Positions 7,856 to 15,724 of a stretch of DNA of 21,812 nucleotides are shown in pieces. Within the stretch, counting starts at the first letter, position 1, and every line of letters begins with the position of its first letter. The position numbers were made by a program, and so were the translations under genes. The notes under the pieces were generated by a model. It worked only from the letters and a program-made list of their open reading frames with translations, did no database searches and was not told the DNA's origin. The stretch is from contig CAZOMR010000022.1 of NCBI GenBank assembly GCA_964580655.1, positions 1-21,812 of the forward strand, given 5' to 3'. The stretch comes from CAZOMR01 sp964580655 (GTDB lineage: Bacteria; RBG-13-61-14; CAZOMR01).

Positions 7856-10468
7856 CTAACCACTATTTGCATCTATAGATTCTATTACAATATCACTTAT
7901 GCTAACCCATTCTTTTATTTTATAGATTTTAAATATAATGGCAATTGAGTTTGCATTATGATCCGGCTTATATCGGTATTTGACCTTACTTGATTCTTCT
8001 TCCAATAAAATTATATCCAGTTTTATTTCAAAAGGCTCTTGATTCTTTTTATTCTCATTTATGTATAATCTAATCTTGGGGTTTCCCCAGAATATTTCAT
8101 ATTTATATTTCGGGTGTTTTACAGTGAATGATATATTGTACTCGTTTTCCGGCTTTACTGGTAATTCAGGACTCCTTAATATAAAATATTCAGATTTCCC
8201 TTGAAATATCTTTGAGTTTCTTTGCAATCTATGTTTCCAGCCTAATGAATTAATTCTTTTTATGGTAAGCTCATTTTTCTCACTCTTTGCTTTAATCTCA
8301 CCGATAAAATTATTCCAATCACTTATTAACAGCCATTTATCTTTTTCTACAAAATTATATTTTTTATTATCAAGGGATTTAGATTTAATATATTCTTTAT
8401 CAATCTTATTTGCCAGGTCGCTAAAATTAATAATATCTATATGTTTTCTGAGATTTTTATTTGGACAATACAAGCGATAAATTTTAACCTTATCATTTTC
8501 ATAAACTATTTCAGAATATTCCGTATCATTTATTATATCTTGAATTTCTTCATAAAAGTAATGGCGAGTTTCCTGGTTGTACTTATTGAAAAATATATGA
8601 GTTACACCCAATCCGGAAAGTAACCTGGCTTTTTTATCCGGATCATCTGTTTTATAAAATTCCTCCAGTCTGGAATCTATGTAATAAATTCCTCGAAGCT
8701 TGGAGTACACAAAATATGAAGGATCGAAAGTGTAAAACACGGCATTTTTATTGTTTTGCTTGTTAACAAAATCCGTTATGGCCTGAATAATAAGATTTTG
8801 CTTCTTTGCATCCTCTCTGATGTCTGGCTTATATATTAATTTCCAGGGCTTTTCTATTAGAACTTCGCCATTTCGGCTTAAAAGAAATAATGGTATAAAA
8901 ATTAAATATATTATTATTGTTGTAAATATAATTCCGCGCTTGATTACATAACCCCTGGTATTATTTTTTTTAGTAGTATCGTATTTATTATTTATTGAGG
9001 CATTAATACCTTCGGTTAAATTTGCTTTTATAATATTTTCTTGATAAGCGTTGGCAAGGAATCTTGCTGAGAAATATACATTTGTTATCATAATTGGAAG
9101 CAGGTATCTCCAGCTAGACCATATCCCATATCCATGTTCATTATTAGTAATTGAAAAAGGGTCCTTGACAAAAATATAGAAGCCAATTCCGAAAATTAAC
9201 ATGAACCACTCGGAGGCATTCTTATTATTAGATTTGATCCAATAAAATAAACTTATAATGACCAAATAAACTGTTATTCCCCATTTGCTTAAGCAGAAAA
9301 AATCTTGAAGTCTTCCATTTCTGATGACATCCCACCAATTCAATTGGTCTCTAGCTCTTAGTAGAGATTTACTTTGCAGTTCGAATATCCTTGGGGTAAA
9401 CTCGGATTCAAAGAAATTAACAATAATGTGATCAAATCGGAGGTAATTTACCAGATACCCGATTCCTCCAATAATAATGGCTATCATTGCCATAATTACG
9501 GCATACTTTACTCTAACCCTAAGGAACAACTTGCTTGCGATTAGAAAGGCGAAAATTAAAATAGGAACTATAAATATATGACTTGCATGTGTAAAAATCG
9601 AGAGCGCAAGACCTAGTGCAGAAAGAATTATCGGGTAATATTTTTTCTCTGTTATTTTAGCCAACTCTGCGAGCCAGAAGATGGAAAAGATCAAGGGATA
9701 TAATCGAAAGGAGTCTATAAAGTTAATGGAAGAAGTTATTATTATAGCGGGGGTAGAAGCGAAAATTGAGGCTGCAATCAATCCGGCACTTCTGCTCAGG
9801 TTTTTTTTCACGAGACAATAAATTGCTATTATGTCTAAAAGATAAAACATTGGAGAGGTGCTTTGAATTACAGGTGACAGGTCAACATTACCTTGAAAAA
9901 GGAATCCCCATATATAGAGCATCTGAAAAGCCGGTGGATGGGATGCGGTTGAATAGAGGCCGGTGGCAGGATGCGCCTGGATAAATGGGTAGCCATATAG
10001 ACTCTTTTGTTCATAAAATATTCGTGCAATCGTATGATATATAGAACCGTCATCTGAGCTGAGTGGCAAAAGCATTGCCTGGGGAAAAACTATTAGTAAA
10101 GTAAAAACAATTAGAGCCAGATAGAGGTATTCCCAGAAATACCAGTGTTTAATATCATAAAGAGCCTGGAGGGCATCCGAAGAAATATCTTTAATTAATT
10201 TGTATTCCTTTAGTGAAGCCAATAACATCAAAAGAAAGATGATAATGACAAATCCAATATAAAAGCCATTGCCATGATTCGGGAAAAGAAGGAATCCAAT
10301 ATAAAGCAGATAAGATATAATTAGGGGCCCCAGTCCAAGCATCAAGGCGAAAGCCAATCCGGGGTTGAGAAATTGCCGTAATTTAAATATCCGAAAGAGC
10401 AACAGAAATACCACGAGAGAGCTTAAAAAATATGTACAAAAAATATATATAACAGATAAAATCATCAT
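7856..10468 (-). CDS. Large polytopic membrane protein, probable GT-C glycosyltransferase with a beta-rich C-terminal domain
   Basis: An 870-residue protein. Residues 1-480 are highly hydrophobic, about a dozen membrane segments. A periplasmic loop near 137-180 carries LSSDDGSIYHTIARIF (D139, D140, H145) and a later HPP (177-179), the layout expected of GT-C glycosyltransferases that use lipid-linked donors. A further membrane helix near 520 is followed by a small soluble domain (ARLLSGLGVTHIFFNKY) common in this class. The last 190 residues (from about WLLISDWNNF) alternate short beta-like strands with charged turns and end ISDIVIESID, suggesting a beta-sandwich, perhaps carbohydrate-binding. 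Codon use is strongly A/T-biased and GC falls to about 25-30%, pointing to acquisition by transfer. ATG codons at 10468 and 10465 are both possible after AGGA. It could instead be a polymerase-like protein; donor and product are unknown. Confidence 0.75.
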   Translation of the reverse strand: MMILSVIYIFCTYFLSSLVVFLLLFRIFKLRQFLNPGLAFALMLGLGPLIISYLLYIGFLLFPNHGNGFYIGFVIIIFLLMLLASLKEYKLIKDISSDALQALYDIKHWYFWEYLYLALIVFTLLIVFPQAMLLPLSSDDGSIYHTIARIFYEQKSLYGYPFIQAHPATGLYSTASHPPAFQMLYIWGFLFQGNVDLSPVIQSTSPMFYLLDIIAIYCLVKKNLSRSAGLIAASIFASTPAIIITSSINFIDSFRLYPLIFSIFWLAELAKITEKKYYPIILSALGLALSIFTHASHIFIVPILIFAFLIASKLFLRVRVKYAVIMAMIAIIIGGIGYLVNYLRFDHIIVNFFESEFTPRIFELQSKSLLRARDQLNWWDVIRNGRLQDFFCLSKWGITVYLVIISLFYWIKSNNKNASEWFMLIFGIGFYIFVKDPFSITNNEHGYGIWSSWRYLLPIMITNVYFSARFLANAYQENIIKANLTEGINASINNKYDTTKKNNTRGYVIKRGIIFTTIIIYLIFIPLFLLSRNGEVLIEKPWKLIYKPDIREDAKKQNLIIQAITDFVNKQNNKNAVFYTFDPSYFVYSKLRGIYYIDSRLEEFYKTDDPDKKARLLSGLGVTHIFFNKYNQETRHYFYEEIQDIINDTEYSEIVYENDKVKIYRLYCPNKNLRKHIDIINFSDLANKIDKEYIKSKSLDNKKYNFVEKDKWLLISDWNNFIGEIKAKSEKNELTIKRINSLGWKHRLQRNSKIFQGKSEYFILRSPELPVKPENEYNISFTVKHPKYKYEIFWGNPKIRLYINENKKNQEPFEIKLDIILLEEESSKVKYRYKPDHNANSIAIIFKIYKIKEWVSISDIVIESIDANSG

Positions 10469-10488
10469 TCCTGTTTCTTTATATATTC

Positions 10489-10517
10489 AATTTACTATAA
10501 CAGCGATAGAGAGTCAA
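10489..10517 (-). promoter_or_regulatory. Candidate sigma70 promoter before the 870-residue membrane protein
   Basis: On the minus strand TTGACT (10512-10517) and TAAATT (10489-10494) are separated by 17 nt, in the 123-bp spacer between the second GT4 and the membrane protein gene. The -10 box is only 4/6 to consensus. It would give the AT-rich pair of genes its own transcription start. The rest of the spacer shows no gene and no terminator with a T-run. Confidence 0.4.
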
Positions 10518-10591
10518 GCCTTGCTTTTTTTCTTCGCTTCATCGAATCGAAACATCCATTAAACGGCTTTAAGTTGAACATGAATTCGACA

Positions 10592-11812
10592 TCAGGGAAT
10601 TCTCTTTCGTATCAAGTCTGCCAGCTTCTTCACCTCGATGTGAATGTTGAATTCCCGCATGACCTTTTCCTTTCCGGCCTGGGCCAGCTTCTGGCATAGC
10701 TCCGGTTCTGTGTCAAGCCGCTGGATGGCCTGTGCCAGGTCCTGGTGGTTCCCGGGTTGGACAAGAATTCCTGTCCGCTCATGTTGCACCAGTTCGGGAA
10801 TCCCTGAGAGCCTTGTGCTTATTACCGGGACACCGAGCCACATCGCTTCCATGAGCACGTTGGGAATGCCGTCCTGGTCTCCGTTGGCAGAGCGGACACA
10901 TGGCTGGACAACCATGTGTGAGCTGGCAATTTCTGCCAGAACATCCTCCGGAGCCGCAGGCCCTGCCAGTTCGGCCTGTTCCGAGATGCCCAGCCTCATG
11001 ATCTCCTCGCAAAGCGGACCTTCAAGCGGGCCGGAACCGATGATCCTGCACTGAAAAGGTCTGCCCAGGTTGCCCTTAAGGATGCCCAGGGCTTGAAGCA
11101 AGCAGGAATACCCCTTTTTCTCGATCAGCCTGCCCACGGATAGAATCTTGAGATGATCTTCGGGAACCTTGCGCTCGTAATTGAACCTCTCCGGAGAATG
11201 GCTGGAATGGATGATATGAATCTTTTCCGCCGTATCAGGACAAACCCCTCTCAGGTAGCGCCGATTGTATTCAGAGATGGTGACAACAAAGGATGCCTCC
11301 CGGAGCTTCATGGGCAAGCGCCTTTGACTGACGAAAATATCAGCGGCCCTTGCCGCAAAGCTAAAGGGAATGCCGGTCAAGCGGGACAGAATCGCGGCCA
11401 TTCCCGCCTGGTCCCATGCGAAGGTCCCGTGAATCCAGTCCGCTCCCTTCACCTTATCAACCAGGTATGGAGCCGCCTTGAACAGCCTCCATGATCCATC
11501 GTTCCTCAACACCCAGATCAATGTCCTGAGATACCTTGATGTATCTTTAATCAAAAGCCCTGAATGCATCATCACCCGGTGAAGACCCTTCCGGTAATTC
11601 CCCTCAAGGCAATATACCTTTTCCTCGCTTGTCAGTCCGGCCAGGTTCCGATCTGTCTCAAGGGCGGAGCGCAATGAAAGGATGCGGAGCTTGACCCCGA
11701 TCTTTATAAGCTCGCGGGCCTCGTTGCGAATAAATGATTCACTCAAGGCCGGATAACGGCCTACTATATACGCTACTACCAGACCGCGATTATTCTCTAC
11801 ATTAATTCCCAT
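10592..11812 (-). CDS. Glycosyltransferase family 4 (GT-B), exopolysaccharide/colanic-acid type
   Basis: The protein, 406 residues from the ATG at 11812 (MGINVENNRGLVVAYIVG), has a GT-B fold. The N-terminal half starts with RYPALSESFIRNEA, typical of the WcaL/AmsK-like branch. The C-terminal half has SVGRLIEKKGYSCLLQAL and NGDQDGIPNVLMEAMWLGVPV. In this branch the first acid of the E-x7-E motif is Asp: here D314 and E322. The open frame extends to a GTG at 11878, but that start lies inside the preceding GT2 gene, adds 22 unrelated residues and has no good ribosome binding site; 11812 leaves a 19-bp gap instead. Likely role: cytoplasmic addition of a sugar to a lipid-linked oligosaccharide, next to two other glycosyltransferases. 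Confidence 0.92.
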   Translation of the reverse strand: MGINVENNRGLVVAYIVGRYPALSESFIRNEARELIKIGVKLRILSLRSALETDRNLAGLTSEEKVYCLEGNYRKGLHRVMMHSGLLIKDTSRYLRTLIWVLRNDGSWRLFKAAPYLVDKVKGADWIHGTFAWDQAGMAAILSRLTGIPFSFAARAADIFVSQRRLPMKLREASFVVTISEYNRRYLRGVCPDTAEKIHIIHSSHSPERFNYERKVPEDHLKILSVGRLIEKKGYSCLLQALGILKGNLGRPFQCRIIGSGPLEGPLCEEIMRLGISEQAELAGPAAPEDVLAEIASSHMVVQPCVRSANGDQDGIPNVLMEAMWLGVPVISTRLSGIPELVQHERTGILVQPGNHQDLAQAIQRLDTEPELCQKLAQAGKEKVMREFNIHIEVKKLADLIRKRIP

Positions 11813-11831
11813 AATCCGCTTCGGAGGGAAC

Positions 11832-13130
11832 CTAAAACAATGCGCGGAGATAAAGCCTGGGCTCAAAGGGTGACACACGCAGGCCCAGCCTGAAAGCGGC
11901 CCTGGCTTCTACTCGCCGGCCCTCCTGTAAAAGGTCCTTGCCTAACCGATAGAATAAACTGTAATAAGGCTCCCGGATGAGTTTGCGCAACTCAAGGGCA
12001 TGCATGTGCCTTTCGTCTCTTTTCAAAAGAAGCTCAAGCGATCTTAAAAGTCGCGTCGTGTTGCCCTGCCCTCTTGAAACAAAGCGCGTCCCGGTAAGCG
12101 GCAAAATTCCGTTTTTGAAAATAATGATGTTTCGGCAGTGATTGCGCTCTGTCTTGGGCCTTGCGGTTTTTTGTTCCCCGCTTTTCCTTACCCGGTATTC
12201 CCCGGTCACCTTCGGGATGCCGTGAAGCGGGGTCTCCTTTATCAGGCGCAGATAAAACTCCCAGTCCTCCGTATATTCCAGTTTCTCGGAGAAGCCGCCG
12301 ATCCTCTCCAGGAGTTCGCGCCTGTGCATGAGAGGATCGCGATTGGGAACCTGTATCTGGACTCGCCAGGACTCCGAATCAATCTTCGCGCCGTATTGCA
12401 ACTTTCTATCAATCACCTTGAAGCCCTGTCCCTCTTTCACTTGAAGAGCGGAGTAAAACAGCGTGTGCGCGGCATGAGCCTCCGGATGAGAATCGAAAAA
12501 TTCAACCATGGTGGAAATGTGGTCAGGATAGAATATGTCATCGTCGTCAAGGTATCCGACCAATTCTCCCCTCGCCAGAAAGAGGCCCACATTAACTGCG
12601 CTTGCGGTTCCGCCGCTCTCGGCATAGACATACCGGATGCGCTCATCCCGGAGATATTTCTCCATGGTCTTCTCGACACTCCGATCCCCGCCGTCATTCA
12701 CGATGAGCAATTCAAAATCCTGGAATGTCTGACGAAGCACGCTCTCCAGGCTCTCCCTGATGAGATTAGGCCGGTTATAGGTCGGCATGATCACGCTGAT
12801 AAAAGGCTTGTCCGGCCCCTGGCCCCGTATCTCCTTGATCTTCGATCCCGGATCAGGCCGGGGCGCTTTGCGAACCTTGTCCGCCTCTATCACATAGAAG
12901 CGGTTGATCCGGGCAAAGCTGTTCTCCGGATATCTCGCAAGAACCTGATTCAAAAGCTCAACCGCGCTATCAGTATCACCCAGCATGAACCGGCACATGG
13001 CCAGGTCGTTTTTCACTATCCAGGAATTATCCCCGCCCCGGAGCCCGGCTTCCAGCATATCCCTTGCTGATGCGAAATCATCCGCATCAATCAGTTCCAG
13101 GGCCTTTCTATGGGTATCGCTTATGTCCAT
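11832..13130 (-). CDS. GT2 glycosyltransferase flanked by TPR-like repeats
   Basis: A 432-residue protein with three parts. Residues 1-85 form about two TPR-like helical hairpins (ALELIDADDFASARDMLEAG, AVELLNQVLARYPEN). Residues about 109-330 are a GT-A family 2 domain: FISVIMPTYNRPNLI at the start of the Rossmann core, LLIVNDGGD (D147), ASAVNVGLFLARGELVGY and the metal-binding DDDD (195-198), with a catalytic-base candidate in LEYTEDWEFYLRL. The last 50 residues return to a TPR-like hairpin (LLQEGRRVEARAAFRLGLRV). The enzyme should be an inverting transferase using a nucleotide sugar at the cytoplasmic face. The repeats may bind partner proteins of the glycan machinery; that is inference. 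An AGGAG lies 3 nt before the ATG at 13130. The spacer of 76 bp to the upstream GT4 shows nothing recognisable. Confidence 0.9.
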   Translation of the reverse strand: MDISDTHRKALELIDADDFASARDMLEAGLRGGDNSWIVKNDLAMCRFMLGDTDSAVELLNQVLARYPENSFARINRFYVIEADKVRKAPRPDPGSKIKEIRGQGPDKPFISVIMPTYNRPNLIRESLESVLRQTFQDFELLIVNDGGDRSVEKTMEKYLRDERIRYVYAESGGTASAVNVGLFLARGELVGYLDDDDIFYPDHISTMVEFFDSHPEAHAAHTLFYSALQVKEGQGFKVIDRKLQYGAKIDSESWRVQIQVPNRDPLMHRRELLERIGGFSEKLEYTEDWEFYLRLIKETPLHGIPKVTGEYRVRKSGEQKTARPKTERNHCRNIIIFKNGILPLTGTRFVSRGQGNTTRLLRSLELLLKRDERHMHALELRKLIREPYYSLFYRLGKDLLQEGRRVEARAAFRLGLRVSPFEPRLYLRALF

Positions 13131-13206
13131 GGTCTCCTGGATTATCGCTCCGCTTCCCGTGTCAGCCGACTGAAAAGATAGAGTGCTTCAATTTCGTGCC
13201 TTCCGT

Positions 13207-14316
13207 TCATGGGTCCTTCCGGACCCGGGACTCCCGCTCGACCATCTCATTCAGATATTGCTCCAGGCGATCGAACATCTTGTCTTGGTCGTGATTTTCC
13301 CTGACAAATTTTGCCCCATTGCGGCCAAGGGCTTGCGCTAGTCCCGGGTCGCGCAAAATCTTTTCCACGGCCTGTGCCAGGGCAGACACATCTCCGGGAG
13401 GTATCAGGATGCCGCTTGTTTCGTGCTCGATCAACTCCCTGGCCCCCGGGATATCCGAGGCGACCACGGGCAGGCCTGATGCCATTGCCTCCAGGAGAGC
13501 GTTTGGCATTCCCTCCTCCAGGGTGGGGAATACAAACACGTCCAGGCTCTTGAGTATCTCAGGCAGGTCATCACGGAAACCCACCAGTCTTACCCTGTCC
13601 TTCAGGTCAAGGGTTTGAATCAGGCCGCGGAACAGGGCCTCATCCTTCCCCTCGCCTATAATGATGAAATCCGCATTCAGCCCTTTATCAAGAAGCTTTC
13701 CTGCCATCCGGATGAATATATCATGTCCTTTCTGCGAAACCAGCCGGCCGACTGTTCCGACTAGTTTGCTATCCTGGGCAAGCCCAATCTCCCGGCGTAA
13801 ATCTCCTGGCCTGGCCTCAGCAAACCTTTGCCAATCAACCGCGTTCGGAAACAGCCTGACTCTCTCCGGGTCAAGCCCGGGAACCTTCAGCATCTCATCC
13901 CGGACATGCGAGGACACACAGATGATATGGTTGATGAATCGGGTATAGACCAGCCTGTCGCGCCAGGAGTTCTTCATGTAGGGCCAGCCCTTGCGCTGAA
14001 CCCGAACAGGCACACCTGTCCACGCCGCAGCAGGACCGGCAAGACGGCATTCGCGCTGATCATTGAGCAAGACCACCTGGGGCCTGGACTTGCGGAATGC
14101 AAAAAAGAAACGCAGGAAAGAAACCAGGTCCAGGTCAAAGCGCATGGGAAGCCGCGTGGCAGGAATCCCAAGGCCCTCCGCACGGTCCGCCAGTCCCCCG
14201 GGTCTTGAAAAAAATTCCACCTTGTGGCCCCGCGCCTTGAGATAAACCGCGGCTCTCAAAAACCAGAACTCGGCTCCCCCCAGGTAAGGACAGGAATTAA
14301 CCAGGGAGATGTTCAT
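13207..14316 (-). CDS. Glycosyltransferase family 4 (GT-B)
   Basis: A 369-residue GT-B enzyme. The N-terminus MNISLVNSCPYLGGAEFWFL has the glycine-rich GGAE loop common in GT4 proteins. The C-terminal half has VGTVGRLVSQKGHDIFI, FIIIGEGKDE, and the retaining motif with E258 and E266 in LEEGMPNALLEAMASGLPV. Length and motif spacing are normal and there is no membrane segment. It is the first gene of the glycan cluster, directly after hom, with a 71-bp spacer. That spacer holds a short reading frame whose TGA overlaps this ATG. The gene's own ribosome binding site is poor (GAGGG about 14 nt upstream), so translation may depend on coupling to that short frame or to hom. Confidence 0.92.
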   Translation of the reverse strand: MNISLVNSCPYLGGAEFWFLRAAVYLKARGHKVEFFSRPGGLADRAEGLGIPATRLPMRFDLDLVSFLRFFFAFRKSRPQVVLLNDQRECRLAGPAAAWTGVPVRVQRKGWPYMKNSWRDRLVYTRFINHIICVSSHVRDEMLKVPGLDPERVRLFPNAVDWQRFAEARPGDLRREIGLAQDSKLVGTVGRLVSQKGHDIFIRMAGKLLDKGLNADFIIIGEGKDEALFRGLIQTLDLKDRVRLVGFRDDLPEILKSLDVFVFPTLEEGMPNALLEAMASGLPVVASDIPGARELIEHETSGILIPPGDVSALAQAVEKILRDPGLAQALGRNGAKFVRENHDQDKMFDRLEQYLNEMVERESRVRKDP

Positions 14317-14369
14317 CCCGGCAAGATTCTTCCCTCATCACGATCAGAAATTCCCTTAATGGATACCAC
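14313..14369 (-). other. Possible 18-codon coupling ORF between hom and GT4
   Basis: On the minus strand AAAGGAG, 5 nt, then GTG opens an 18-codon frame (VVSIKGISDRDEGRILPG) whose TGA overlaps the GT4 start as ATGA. The frame is also in phase with hom, 7 codons after its TGA stop. It may be a translational-coupling device for a gene with a weak ribosome binding site, the remnant of a lost gene, or chance. No homology is recognised. Confidence 0.2.
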
Positions 14370-14387
14370 CTTTACTCCTTTAACCGC

Positions 14388-15698
14388 TCACAATTGTGTC
14401 TCTATCCTCATCATCTGCACCGGCTCAAGCACCACCCTCAGCCGGTTGATCCCTGAAATAGCCTTTTGCACCGAGCTCTCTTTTGCCTCGTGGGTCATTA
14501 TCACTATCGGGACAGAATTCCCCCCTCTTGGTCCGCGCTGGATAACCTGAGAGATGCTGATTTTATCCTTTGCCAGAATTCCGGCCACCCGGGAGAGCAC
14601 CCCCGGTTGATCCCTGACCACGAGCCGCAGGTAGTACAGGCTCTTGATCTCGCTCATGCTCTTGGGCTCAAGTCCCGTGTTACGCTCGTTATGGAACGCG
14701 CCGCTCGGAAGTCTCCGGCATACTCGTCCGTCAAAAATACTCCGGGCAAGCTCCATGCAATCGCTGACAACCGCGCTGGCCGTGGGCTCCATTCCCGCGC
14801 CCTGGCCGTAATAAAGTGTTGGGCCTGTCATGTTGCCCGTGACATAGATGCCGTTAAACACCCCGGAGACAGAAGCCAGGAGGGAATCAACCGGGATAAG
14901 AGTTGGATGAACCCTTGCCTCCACCCTGCCCTCACTGAGCTTGGCAATAGCGAGAAGTTTGACCGCATACCCGAACTCCCTGGCCGCCTCAATGTCCAGT
15001 GGCGTAATCTTCGTGATGCCTTCCCGGAAGATATGCTTCAAATCCACCGGCAGACCGAATCCCAGCCGGACAAGGATGGCCAGCTTGTGCGCGGAATCAA
15101 GGCCATCCACATCCGCACGAGGATCAGCCTCCGCATAACCGAGCCGCTGGGAATTCTTCAGAATCTCCGCATAATCACCCCTACACTCTGCCATCTCGGT
15201 CAGGATGTAGTTGCATGTGCCATTGACAATGCCAAGGATGGCCTGGATCCTGTTTGCGGCAAGCCCCTCTCGCATAACCCTGATGACAGGTATCCCTCCT
15301 CCCACGCTGGCCTCGTAGTATATGTCCTGGCCATGCCTCTCAGCAGTCCGGAATATCTCATCCCCGTGTTTGGCTATCAGGGCCTTGTTGGCCGTGACAA
15401 CTGATTTCCCCTGTTTGAGCGCCGCAAGCATCAGGCCCTTGACACCCGGCAAGTCCCCTATCAACTCTATGATGATATGAATCCGCGGATCCCGTATCAA
15501 ATCCATCGGCTCAGCCGTCAGCAGGCTCTTCCGCACATTTATCTTGCGGGCACGCTTCAGGTCAGGGTCTGCAACACCGGCAAGCCGCAGGCGTGCCCCC
15601 AGCCGCCGCTCGATCTCTTTAGAGTTTTGACGGAGAAGTTTGATCACTCCCTGTCCGATGGTCCCCCATCCGAGCAGTCCTAACCTTATCTCTTTCAT
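14388..15698 (-). CDS. hom: Homoserine dehydrogenase
   Basis: A 436-residue enzyme that reduces aspartate semialdehyde to homoserine with NAD(P)H, the branch point to threonine and methionine. The nucleotide-binding loop is GLLGWGTIGQGV (7-18). The central domain has VVTANKALIAKHG, YEASVGGGIPVIRVM, ILGIVNGTCNYILTEM and DGLDSAHKLAIL, which form the active site in this family. The C-terminus (about 350-436) is an ACT domain (LRLVVRDQPGVLSRVAGIL), which in this family mediates feedback control, usually by threonine. Length is typical of the ACT-bearing bacterial form. AGGTGG lies 7 nt before the ATG. It follows alaC by 26 bp in an operon that starts at lipA. Confidence 0.97.
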   Translation of the reverse strand: MKEIRLGLLGWGTIGQGVIKLLRQNSKEIERRLGARLRLAGVADPDLKRARKINVRKSLLTAEPMDLIRDPRIHIIIELIGDLPGVKGLMLAALKQGKSVVTANKALIAKHGDEIFRTAERHGQDIYYEASVGGGIPVIRVMREGLAANRIQAILGIVNGTCNYILTEMAECRGDYAEILKNSQRLGYAEADPRADVDGLDSAHKLAILVRLGFGLPVDLKHIFREGITKITPLDIEAAREFGYAVKLLAIAKLSEGRVEARVHPTLIPVDSLLASVSGVFNGIYVTGNMTGPTLYYGQGAGMEPTASAVVSDCMELARSIFDGRVCRRLPSGAFHNERNTGLEPKSMSEIKSLYYLRLVVRDQPGVLSRVAGILAKDKISISQVIQRGPRGGNSVPIVIMTHEAKESSVQKAISGINRLRVVLEPVQMMRIETQL

Positions 15699-15724
15699 CT
15701 CATACCACCTGCTTCTTGCATGAT

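Noticed and set aside
12138..13070. Long plus-strand open frame (310 codons) opposite the GT2 gene
   Set aside because: Antisense to the TPR-GT2 gene with clear motifs; its own translation has no family features.
14466..15404. Long plus-strand open frame (312 codons) opposite hom
   Set aside because: Lies fully antisense to a well-recognised hom gene, has no recognisable motif, and arises from the codon bias of the minus-strand gene.
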